64,000 nucleotides of DNA from Litsea cubeba. Lineage: Eukaryota > Streptophyta > Magnoliopsida > Laurales > Lauraceae. Every line of letters begins with the position of its first letter. The stretch's first letter is position 1. The translations under genes were made by a program, and so were the position numbers. The stretch spans positions 77,242,051 to 77,306,050 of the forward strand of contig CM022946.1 of NCBI GenBank assembly GCA_012931725.1. The letters are read 5' to 3'. A model generated the notes under the pieces. It was not told the origin of the DNA. It searched no databases and saw nothing but the letters and a program-made list of their open reading frames with translations. Positions 35,566 through 45,339 of the stretch are shown piece after piece.

Positions 35566-37669
35566 TGACAGTCGCAAGCCATATGTGGACTTTTCCATCA
35601 TCCATGCAGATGAGAACAGAGGATGCTATGGATTCATTTGGCTTGGCTATAACCTCAGATTTTTAGAGGACAAAGACCAAGAGGAGGTCCTATGTCCAAT
35701 AAAAAGCTAAGTAGACGGGCTGAAAAGCCACATCTAAGCCATTGGAGGCAGAAGGAGAAGGCAAGGACCTTGGGGGCGGTACCCCCAAGGGACTTTTGTC
35801 ACCTTGTAGCGGTGGTCGGTGTAGAACTTCCGCAGAGTTTTCTCTCTTTCTTTCTCTTAGATTTCTGATTCCTTATTTTGTCTTAATTTCCGATTTTTCT
35901 GCAGTCTGTCGTGCTGTCTTTTCTTCTTGGAGTGCTCTCCTATTTATAGGCTTTTTGGTAGCCATTTAGGAGGGTTTATGGGCTTTTATTGTCATTAGGC
36001 CGCATAATGGGAGGAGTTACAGGATTTTATTCCTTTATTTTGTAACTCCTTTTTCTTGGCTTCTGATTGGCCGAAGGAGATTGAGGGCATTTAATCGCCA
36101 TTAATCGCCATGATGGGAGGAGTTTCATCGGTTAAATGCCATGAATCAATCGACTTCTAAATCCCGGATGCTTGCTTCTGATTGGGACGTCCAAAGAAAT
36201 GGATTAATGACTATAATAAAGTTAGTCAATTAATCGCATTAAGTGGTCGCCGAGCAGTTGAAGAGTCGCGGGCCGTGCCGCGTATTTTGGGATTCTTTTG
36301 GTGATGATCATCGATAGATCTTCATGTAGATCGACATCGGATGACCATGTAACTTCAGGTATTGGTTGCCAACAACGGGTCAGTGCCATCTGTCCTATCG
36401 ATTTCTCGATCGGTCGGGTAGAAAGTACACTTTTTTGTTTGACCGGTTGGCGATTAATGTTGATTTTAATACTCTTGATGATTGACTCGTGATTTTGACT
36501 GATCTCAAAGGATTTGGAGTCTCAAAAGTATGAATTTTGGGAAATCACAGGGGTCGGACGCTTCGAATCACGAAAAACGATGAAAAACGGTGTTTCCGGG
36601 GCCCTCCCGGCGACCCTGGGCCAGGGTCGCAGGGGTCTGCGACCCTGGAGGGGTTTTCACCCCTTTTTGTCCCGTTTGCGTCCGTTTTTGATGTTTTTCG
36701 ATTCTATTTTCTTCTGTATTTTTTTGACATTTTTTTATCACTTATTGGCCTGATTTCCTTGTAGAAAAGTTGATGAGAATCCTAGCATTTTGGTTTGCAA
36801 AGTTTCCAATTTTCCGAGAAAGCCGAAGACTTTGTCGCGCAGAGCAGCCGATTTTCTGTCAGAAGCTGAAATTAGGTCAAAAGATGTCAGAATGACCTGA
36901 AATGTGGGGTGAAGCCTCCTGAGTAATAAATAAGACGAACCATAGGCTTTTGTTTTAGTTTTGAAGCCGTTTGGGGCCCTATCCCCAGTAGACTTGTTTT
37001 TGTCGCGATGAAGATGTTGCGGCTTGACGTGCGGTCAACCGATGTCCGATTGACTTGAAATTTGACAGGGAACCTATTGGAGTCATTTTAAGATGATCCG
37101 AAGGCTCTGTCTTGGAAACAATGGTCCCGGGGAGCTTCGCCGCCGAGAGGCCTAATTTGGCTTCCGAGCGTCAAAGTCTGGTCAAATGTTCTCGAAATAA
37201 CATGAAATTTGACGTTTAGCCCTTTGTAAGCATTTTGAAGCCGTCCATGTGCTCTATCTGATGAGTGATGGCCTCAGTGGTTCTCGCCGCCGAAAGGCTT
37301 GATTTAGCTGCTCGAGGGTTGATGTAGGGTCAAACGTTGTCGGTTTGACTCGGAACTTGACGTGGAGCCTTTTGGATGTATTTTGAGACCATCCATCGGC
37401 TCTGATCGAAGATTTGGTGTCTTCGATGCTTTCGCCGCCGGGAGCTCCTTTTCAGCTGTCGTAGAAGCGAAGTTAGGCCAAATGATTTTGAAATGGCCCG
37501 AAACTTCTTGTGTACTCCTCTTTTGGCTGTCTTGAAGGATCTTGCAGTTTTTGTTTGATTCTGACAAGATTTGATTTTTTGGAAGTAGCATTCCCTATTT
37601 TTGGCAGGTTCCGACTTCATGCAGCGTTTTGGAACTTGAAGAGGCAAAGTGACTCTTTTGGTGTCAACA
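35566..37669 (-). repeat. Array unit U9
   Basis: TATA is at 35941-35948. The G-run is interrupted (GGGGGCGG). Private variants shared with U11 include TTGGGAAATCACAG, ACGGTGTTTCC, CCCGTTTGCG, ATCCTAGCATTTT, GAGCAGCC and TTTTGTTTTAGTTTTG. Confidence 0.85.
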
Positions 37670-39800
37670 AGGAGATTGTGGGGGACTCGTTCAGATTGAT
37701 AGTCGCAAGCCATATGTGGACTTCGACATCATCCATGCAGATGAGAACAGAGGATGCTATTGATTCACTTGGCTTGGTTATAACCTCAGATTTTTAGAGG
37801 ACAAAGACCAAGAGGAGGTCCTATGTCCAATAAAAAGCTAAGTAGACGGGCTGAAAAGCCACGTCTAAGCCATTGGAGGCAGAAGGAGAAGGCAAGGACT
37901 TTGGGGGGGGGGGTACCCCCAAGGGACTTTTGTCACCTTGTAGCGGTGGTCGGTGTAGAACTTCCGCAGAGTTTTCTCTTTCTTTCTCTTAGATTTCTGA
38001 TGCCTTATTCTGTCTGAATTTCCGGATTTTCTACAGTCTGTCGTGCTGTCATTTCTTATTGGAGTGCTCTCCTATTTATAGACTTTTTGGTAGCCATTTA
38101 GGAGGGTTATTGGCTTTTATTGTCATTAAGCCGCATAATGGGAGGAGTTACAGGATTTAATTCCTTTATTTTGTAACTCCTTTTTCTTGGCTTCTGATTG
38201 TCCGAAGGTGATTGAGGGCATTTAATCGCCTTTAATCACCATGATGGGAGGAGTTTCATCGGTTAAATGCCATGAATCAATTGACTTGTAACTCCCGGAT
38301 GCTTGCTTCTGATTGGGCCGTCCAAAGAAATGGATTAATGACTGTAATAAAGTTAGTCAATTAATCGCATTAAGTGGTCGCCGAGCAGTTGAAGAGTCGC
38401 GGGCCGTGCCGCGTCTTTTGGGATTCTTTTGGTGATGATCATCGATAGATCTTCATGTAGATCGACATCGGATGACCATGTAACTTCAGGTATTGGTTGC
38501 CAACAGCGGGTCGGTGCCATCTGTCCTATCGATTTCTCGATCGGTCGGGTAGAAAGTACACTTTTTTGTTTGACCGGTTGGCGATCAATGTTGATTTTGA
38601 TACTCTTGAGGATTGACCCGTGATTTTGACTGATCTCAAAGGATTTGGAGTCTCAAAAGTATGAATTTTGGAAAATCACAGGGGTCGGACGCTTCGAATC
38701 GCGAAAAACGACGAAAAACGGGATTTTCGGGGCCCTTCCCGGCGACCCTGGGCAGGGTCGCAGGGGTCTGCGACCCTGGAGGGGTTTTCACCCCTTTTTG
38801 TCCCGTTTTGCGTCCGTTTTTGATGTTTTTTTATTCTATTTTCTTCTGTATTTTTTTTGACATTTTTTATCATTTATTGGCCTGATTTCCCTATAGAAAA
38901 CTTGATGAGAATCCTTGCATTTTGGTTTGCAAAGTTTCCAATTTTCCGAGAAAGCCGAAGACTTTGTCGCGCAGAGCTGCCGATTTTCCGTCAGAAGCTG
39001 AAATTAGGTAAAAAGATGTCGAAATGATCTAAAATGTGGGGTGAAGCCTCCTGAGTAATAAATAAGACGAACCATAGGCTTTTGTTTGAGTTTTGAAGCC
39101 GCTTGGGGCCCTATCCCCAATAGACTTGTTTTTGTCGCGATGAAGATGTTGCGGCTTGATGTGCGGTCAACCGATGTCCGATTGACTTGAAATTTCACAG
39201 GGAACCTATTGGAGTCATTTTAAGATGATCCGCAGGCTCTGTCTTGGAAACAATGGTCCCGGGGAGCTTCGCCGCCGAGAGGCCTGATTTGGCTTCCGAG
39301 CGTCAAAGTCTGGTCAAATGTTGTCGAAATGACCTGAAATTTGACGTTTAGCCCATTGTAAGCATTTTGAAGCCGTCCATGTGCTCTATCTGATGAGTGA
39401 TGGCCTCAGTGGTTCTCGCCGCCGAAAGGCTTGATTTAGCTGCTCGAGGGTTGATGTAGGGTCAAACGTTGTCGGTTTTTCTGGAACTTGACGTGGAGCC
39501 TTTTGAATGTATTTTGAGACCATCCATCGGCTCTGATCGAATATTTGGTGTCTCCGATGCTTTCGCCGCCGGGAGCTCCTTTTCAGCTGTCGGAGAAACG
39601 AAGTTAGGCTAAATGATTTTGAAATGGCCTGAAACTTCTTTTGTACTCCTCTTTTGGCTGTCTTGAAGGATCTTGCAGTTTTTGTTTGATTCTGACAAGA
39701 TTTGATTTTTTGGAAGTAGCATTCCCTATTTATGGCAGGTTGCGACTTCATGCAGCTCTTTGTATCTTGAAGAGGCAAAGTGACTTTTTTGGTGTCAACA
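37670..39800 (-). repeat. Array unit U10
   Basis: This is a full unit of 2,131 bp with TATA at 38073-38080 and an 11-G run. The T-rich block reads TTTTTTTATTC as in U8, and the U3 variant CTATAGAAAAC is also shared with U8. Confidence 0.85.
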
Positions 39801-41620
39801 AGGAGATTGTAGGGGACTCGTTCAGATTGACAGTCGCAAGCCATATGTGGACTTCGACATCATCCATGTAGATGAGAACAGAGGATGCTATGGATTCGTT
39901 TGGCTTGGCTATAACCTCAGATTTTTAGAGGACAAAGACCAAGAGGAGGTCCTATGTCCAATAAAAAGCTAAGTAGACGGGCTGAAAAGCCACATCTAGG
40001 CCATTGGAGGCAGAAGGAGAAGGCAAGGACCTTGGGGGGAGGGGTACCCCCAAGGGACTTTTGTCACCTTGTAGCGGTGGTCGGTGTAGAACTTCCGCAG
40101 AGTTTTCTCTCTTTCTTTCTCTTAGATTTCTGATTGGGCCGTCCAAAGAAATGGATTAATGACTATAATAAAGTTAGTCAATTAATCGCATTAAGTGGTC
40201 ACCGAGCAGTTGAAGAGTCGCGGGCCGTGCCGCGTCTTTTGGGATTCTTTTGGTTATGATCATCGATAGATCTTCATGTAGATCGACATCGGATGACCAT
40301 GTAACTTCAGGTATTGGTTGCCAACAACGGGTCAGTGCCATCTGTCGTATCGATTTCTCGATCGGTCGGGTAGAAAGTACACTTTTTTGTTTGACCGGTT
40401 GGCGATCAATGTTGATTTTAATACTCTTGATGATTGACTCGTGATTTTGACTGATCTCAAAGGATTTGGAGTCTCAAAAGTATGAATTTTGGGAAATCAC
40501 AGGGGTCGGACGCTTCGAATCACGAAAAACGACGAAAAACGGTGTTTCCGGGGCCCTCCCGGCGACCCTGGGCCAGGGTCGCAGGGGTCTGCGACCCTGG
40601 AGGGGTTTTCACCCCTTTTTGTCCCGTTTGCGTCCGTTTTTGATGTTTTTCGATTCTATTTTCTTCTGTATTTTTTGACATTTTTTTATCACTTATTGGC
40701 CTGATTTCCCTGTAGAAAACTTGATGAGAATCCTAGCATTTTGGTTTACAAAGTTTCCAATTTTCCGAGAAAGCCGAAGACTTTGTCGCGCAGAGCAGCC
40801 AATTTTCTGTCAGAAGCTGAAATTAGGTCAAAAGATGTCAGAATGACCTGAAATGTGGGGTGAAACCTCCTGAGCAATAAATAAGACGAACCATAGGCTT
40901 TTGTTTTAGTTTTGAAGCCGTTTGGGGCCCTATCCCCAGTAGACTTGTTTTTGTCGCGATGAAGATGTTGCGGCTTGACGTGCGGTCAACCGATGTCCGA
41001 TTGACTTGAAATTTGACAGGGAACCTATTGGAGTCATTTTAAGATGATCCGCAGGCTCTGTCTTGGAAACAATGGTCCCGGGGAGCTTCGCCGCCGAGAG
41101 GCCTGATTTGGCTTCCGAGCGTCAAAGTCTGGTCAAATGTTCTCGAAATAACATGAAATTTGACGTTTAGCCCTTTGTAAGCATTTTGAAGCCGTCCATG
41201 TGCTCTATCTGATGAGTGATGGCCTCGGTGGTTCTCGCCACCGAAAGGCTTGATTTAGCTGCTCGAGGGTTGATGTAGGGTCAAACGTTGTCGGTTTGGC
41301 TCGGAACTTGACGTGGAGCCTTTTGGATGTATTTTGAGACCATCCATCGGCTCTGATCGAAGATTTGGTGTCTCCGATGCTTTCGCCGCCGGGAGCTCCT
41401 TTTCAGCTGTCGTAGAAGCGAAGTTAGGCCAAATGATTTTGAAATGGCCCGAAACTTCTTGTGTACTCCTCTTTTGGCTGTCTTGAAGGATCTTGCAGTT
41501 TTTGTTTGATTCTGACAAGATTTTATTTTTTGGAAGTAGCATTCCCTATTTTTGGCAGGTTGCGACTTCATGCAGCGTTTTGGATCTTGAAGAGGCAAAG
41601 TGACTCTTTTGGTGTCAACA
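39801..41620 (-). repeat. Array unit U11 (promoter deleted)
   Basis: A ~310-bp deletion at 40127-40134 joins TTTCTGA of the leader region to TTCTGATTGGG of U3. This removes the TATA box and surrounding promoter. The G-run is interrupted by A. Otherwise it is the closest relative of U9. Confidence 0.85.
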
Positions 41621-41902
41621 AGGAGATTGTGGGGGACTCGTTCAGATTGATAGTCGCAAGCCATATGTGGACTTCGACATCATCCATGCAGATGAGAACA
41701 GAGGATGCTATTGATTCACTTGGCTTGGTTATAACCTCAGATTTTTAGAGGACAAAGACCAAGAGGAGGTCCTATGTCCAATAAAAAGCTAAGTAGACGG
41801 GCTGAAAAGCCACGTCTAAGCCATTGGAGGCAGAAGGAGAAGGCAAGGACCTTGGGGGGGGGGGTACCCCCAAGGGACTTTTGTCACCTTGTAGCGGTGT
41901 GA
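41621..41902 (-). repeat. Array unit U12 (right-truncated)
   Basis: Only the first ~280 bp of a unit are present, ending in GTAGCGGTG, after which the sequence leaves the unit consensus. This is the right edge of the array. Confidence 0.85.
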
Positions 41903-42322
41903 TGGACCGCGCTCCTGCTCGGTTCCTACCGAGGTGTCGGCGGACGTGGGAGTCTGTCGGGTCCGACCCTTTTCGTAACCAAGGGGGCAAGGGCGTGCAT
42001 CAACATTTCTTTTTTTTTGTGTGGGTGTGCCAGATTTTCTATTTTACTTGGAACTGTAAGTGGTGATCCGGAGATCAACCTTCGCAAGTAAAAAGGAAAT
42101 CAACTTCTTTCGAGTTTTCCATTGCACATATATTTAAGAAAAAGAGACATTTTTCTTGGTTTGCCGTGAAAGGCGATTTTTTTGGCATTTATAGCTGATT
42201 TTGGCGTTTATAGCCGATTTACAATCCTTATCAATAATGAAAGACAAGAGTTGTGATTTTTTGTCTCTTTTGAAAAAATACAAAATACAATGAAAAGCAA
42301 GAAAAGGAGGATCTAACTTCTC
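41903..42322. other. Non-array spacer between array and Tat 3' LTR
   Basis: 420 bp do not match the array unit. The left half is GC-rich (CGCGCTCCTGCTCGG, GTCGGGTCCGACCC), the right half AT-rich. GGCATTTATAGCTGATTTT and GGCGTTTATAGCCGATTT near 42184-42222 resemble, on the same strand, the GGCATTTATAGCCGGTTT minisatellite of the Tat element at 50.35-50.6 kb. It may be a fragment of a Tat internal region left by recombination. No gene is seen. Confidence 0.5.
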
Positions 42323-44153
42323 AGGAGATTGTGGGGGACTCGTTTAGATTGACGGTCGCAAGCCATATGTGGGCTTCGCCATCAACCATGCAGATGAGAA
42401 CAGAGGATGCTATTGATTCGCTTGGCTTGGCTATAACCTCAGGTTTTTAGAGAACAAAGACCAAAGGAAGGTCCTATGTCCAATAAAAAGCCGAGTAGAC
42501 GGGCTTGAAAAGCCACATCTAAGCCATTGGAGGCAGGAGGAGAAGGCAGGGACTTTTGTCACCATGTAGCGGTGGCCGGTGTAGAACTTCCGCAGAGTTT
42601 TCTCTCTTTTCCTTCTCTGAATTTCTGTGCTTTGTCTGTGTGTCTGCTGTTTTCTGAATTTCTTTCTTCTTGGAGAGCTCTCCTATTTATAGGCTTTTAG
42701 GTAGCCATTTAGGAGGGTTTATGGGCTTTTATTGTCATTAAGCCGCATAATGGGAGGAGTTACAAAATTGAATTTTTTATTTTGTAACTCCTTTTTCTTG
42801 GCTTCTGATTGGCCGGAGGAGATTGAGGGCATTTAATCGCCTTTAATCACCATGATGGGAGGAGTTTCATGGGTTAAATGCCATGTATCTCTTGACTTGT
42901 AACTCCCGGATACTTGCTTCTGATTGGGCCGTCCGAAGAAATGGATTAATGACTGTAATAAAGCTAGTCAATTAATCGCATTAAGTGGTCGCCGAGCATC
43001 TGAAGAGTCGCGGGCCGTGCCGCGTCTTTTGGGATTCTTCTGGTGATGATCATTGATGGATCTTCATGTAGATCGACATCAGATGACCATGTAATTTCAG
43101 GTGTTTATTGCCAACAGCGGGTCGGTGCCATCTGTCCTGTCGATTTCTTGATCGGTCGGGTAGAAAGCACACTTTTTTTGGTTGACCGGGTGGCGATCAA
43201 TATTGTTTTCAATACTCTTGATGATTGACCCGTGTTTTGGACGGATGTCAGAGGATTTGGCGTCTCAAAAGTATGAATTTTGGAAAGTACCAGAGGCTGG
43301 GCGCTTCGAATCGCGAAAAACGGCGAAAAAATGGGGTTTCCGGGGCTTCCCGGAGACCCCGGGCTCCAGGGTCGCAGGGGTCTGATTTCCCTGTAGGAAA
43401 CCTGATGAGAATCCTTGCATTTTATTTTGCAAAGTTTCCAATTTCCTGAGAAAGCCGAAGACTTTGTCGCGCAGAGCTGCCGATTTTCTGTCAGAAGCTG
43501 AAACTGGGTCAAACGATGTCGGAATGACCTGAAATTTTGTGTGAAGCCTCGTGAGCAATAAATAAGACCAACCATAGGCTTTTGTTTGAGTTTTGAAGCC
43601 TTTTGGGGTCCTATCACCAGTAGACTCGCTTTTGTCGCGATGAAGATGTCGCGGTTTGATGTGCGGTCAACCGATGTCCGATTGACTTGAAATTTGACAG
43701 GGAACCTATTGGAGTCATTTTAAGATGATCCATAGGCTCTGTCTTGGAAACCATGGTCTCGGAGTGCTTCACCGCTGAGAGGCCTGATTTAGCTGTTCGA
43801 TGGTTGATGTAGGGTCAAACGTTGTCGATTTGACTCGAAACTTGACGTGGAGCCTTTTGGAAGTATTTTGAGACCATCCATCGGCTCTGATCGAAGATTT
43901 GGTGTCTCCGATGCTTTTGCCGCCGAGAGCTCCTTTTCGGCTATCGGAGAAGCGAAGTTAGGCCAAATGATTTTGAAATGGCCCGAAACTTCTTGTGTAC
44001 TCCTCTTTTAGCTGTCTTGAAGGATCTTGCAGTTTTTGTTTGATTCTGACAAGATTTGATTTTTGGAAGTAGCATTGCCTATTTATGGCAGGTTGCGACT
44101 TCATGTAGCTCTTTAGATCTTGAAGAGGCAAAGTGACATTTTTGGTGTCAACA
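42323..44153 (-). repeat. Tat element 3' LTR
   Basis: On the minus strand it starts TGTTGACACC directly after the PPT and has TATA at 42691-42684. It ends around 42323-42330 (CCCCCACA followed by ATCTCCT); the exact U5 end is uncertain by about 8 bases. It aligns with the array units along its length but is a distinct variant. It lacks the G-run block (near 42552), about 140 bp of the GC-rich block (near 43383) and about 130 bp near 43785. Confidence 0.85.
42684..42691 (-). promoter_or_regulatory. TATA box of Tat 3' LTR
   Basis: The minus strand reads CCTATAAATAGGAGAGC. The same box is at the same relative place in most array units. Confidence 0.6.
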
Positions 44154-44168
44154 AATGCCCCCTCGAGG
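44154..44168 (-). other. Tat polypurine tract
   Basis: The minus strand reads CCTCGAGGGGGCATT directly before the LTR start TGTTGACACC. A G-rich purine stretch at this place is the expected plus-strand primer. Array units have ATCTCCT in its place, which shows that they are LTR-LTR joints. Confidence 0.75.
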
Positions 44169-44390
44169 TACAGTGACGAGTTGCTTAACTTTTGTAGTCG
44201 ATGTGCCTCGAAGAGATTTTTGAAGGAGAGCCTGTGACTTGACCAAGAGTCTTTGAGCAGTCTTTCTTTTTGGTATTTGTAGCCTTTTGAGCTTCCAGGG
44301 GAATTTTATGGTAGTGAAAGGGATCACGTACCATCTCGAGGCAAAGTTTTGAAGATGATATCAGGGATGTGGATTTGGGTTTTGACCTTG

Positions 44391-44615
44391 TGACCTAACA
44401 GGCTATATGTGGCAGGTTAGGGGGTCGGGTTTGGTTTTGATCGTGTGACCCAACAAGCTGTATGTGGAATGTTGGGGGATCAATTTTGGTTTTGATCTTG
44501 TGACCTAACAGGCTGTATGTGGCGAGTTAGGGGATCAGGTTTTGGTTTTTGATTTTGGTCTTGTGACCCAACGAGCTGTATGTGGCAAGTTAGGGGACCA
44601 GGATTTGGTTTGATT
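44391..44615 (+). repeat. 55-62-bp tandem repeat, 4 copies
   Basis: Copies begin with TGACCYAACARGCTGTATGT at 44391, 44446, 44501 and 44563. Each continues into a GTTAGGGGATC-type segment and TTTGGTTTTGAT. Confidence 0.85.
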
Positions 44616-44904
44616 TTTGTGGAATGTCAATTTCAAGATTTTGGCTCAATTTGGTATATGAGGCTGGATGGTTTGATTTTTGGAAGCTCATGGGGCTTGG
44701 AATTCTCTTTTGTATGGTCGAATCAACTCAAAAGAGGCATGGAACCATTTTTGTATGCTCTTGGTAAGAGGGATTTCTCTTTGACTAAAAGCCCAAAATT
44801 TTTTTTTTTTTCAAGTGCCTAGGTGGTCAAACCTGGCTCATATGGGCTAACCCATGGGACCTTAAGCTTTTGAAATGGCTTAGATCTCATATGGTGTCAT
44901 TTTT

Positions 44905-45155
44905 GTAAAGAATATCCAAAAATATCTCATTTGGATAGAGAATATCTAAGAATATCTTTACTTGGAGAGAATCTCTCATATTCCCTTTATTTTGGGATAG
45001 GATATCTCAAGATATCTTTCTTTTGGGAAAGAATCCTTCATCGATTCTATCTATTAGGAGAAAATCTCTCATTGATTTCTTTTTTTGGGAGAGAATCCCT
45101 CAAGATATCTTTCTTTTGGGAAAGAATCTTTCTAATATCTTTCTTTTGGTAAGGT
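44905..45155 (+). repeat. AT-rich degenerate repeat (GGGAAAGAATC / AATATCTTTC)
   Basis: Segments such as AAGATATCTTTCTTTTGGGA and GAGAATCTCTCAT recur about every 30-60 bp. Several are short inverted repeats (GATATCTCAAGATATC). It lies upstream of the extra gene's TATA box. Confidence 0.65.
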
Positions 45156-45210
45156 TACTAATTAGTAACACTTACCTCTTTCTTCTTTCCTTCTTTGGTT
45201 TGCTCTCTTC

Positions 45211-45218
45211 TATAAAAG
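45211..45218 (+). promoter_or_regulatory. TATA box of the plant-mobile-domain gene
   Basis: TATAAAAG lies 129 bp upstream of the inferred start codon, after a C/T-rich stretch. It is followed by a leader rich in CTTCAAG repeats (45269-45318). Confidence 0.55.
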
Positions 45219-45339
45219 CAAAGAGGAGGTTGGATCTCTTGCTCTTATCACTTTCTTTTGCAATAATCTCAAGAGGGCTTCAAGACCAAGAGTTCTTCTT
45301 CTTCAAGATCTTCAAGACTTTTCTTCTTCTTCTCCATCA

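Larger units (their letters stand above)
8463..41902 (-). repeat. LTR-derived macrosatellite array (~2.1-kb units)
   Basis: About twelve head-to-tail units of 1.8-2.14 kb repeat the same landmarks. These are a TTGTTGACACC U3 start (minus strand), a GC-rich inverted repeat, GATCATCGAT, TAATCGCCATGATGGG, the minus-strand TATA box CTATAAATAGG, and a G-run/TACCCCC block. The order and orientation match the 3' LTR of the Tat element at 42323-44153. All unit boundaries share one LTR-to-LTR junction. No internal gag or pol sequence separates the units. One unit is interrupted by Copia-2. I infer amplification of an LTR into a satellite; the Sobo repeat of potato is, from memory, a described LTR-derived precedent. 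Confidence 0.88.
44169..45339 (+). other. Region between Tat PPT and extra gene: repeats and promoter
   Basis: No coding region is supported. It holds a ~55-62-bp tandem repeat (44391-44615), an AT-rich repeat (44905-45155) and a plus-strand TATA box (45211) that would serve the extra gene. Confidence 0.6.

Noticed and set aside
10271..41873. G-runs as telomere or G-quadruplex arrays
   Set aside because: One run per 2.1-kb unit, no TTTAGGG repeats and no four neighbouring G-runs.
8983..41990. Many 60-150-codon frames repeated in the array (for example VMIIDRSSCRSTSDDHV and SQKYEFWKITGVGRFES types)
   Set aside because: They repeat because the LTR repeats, lie on both strands in overlapping frames and break at random indels. 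Only the joint-spanning frame is noted, as a question.
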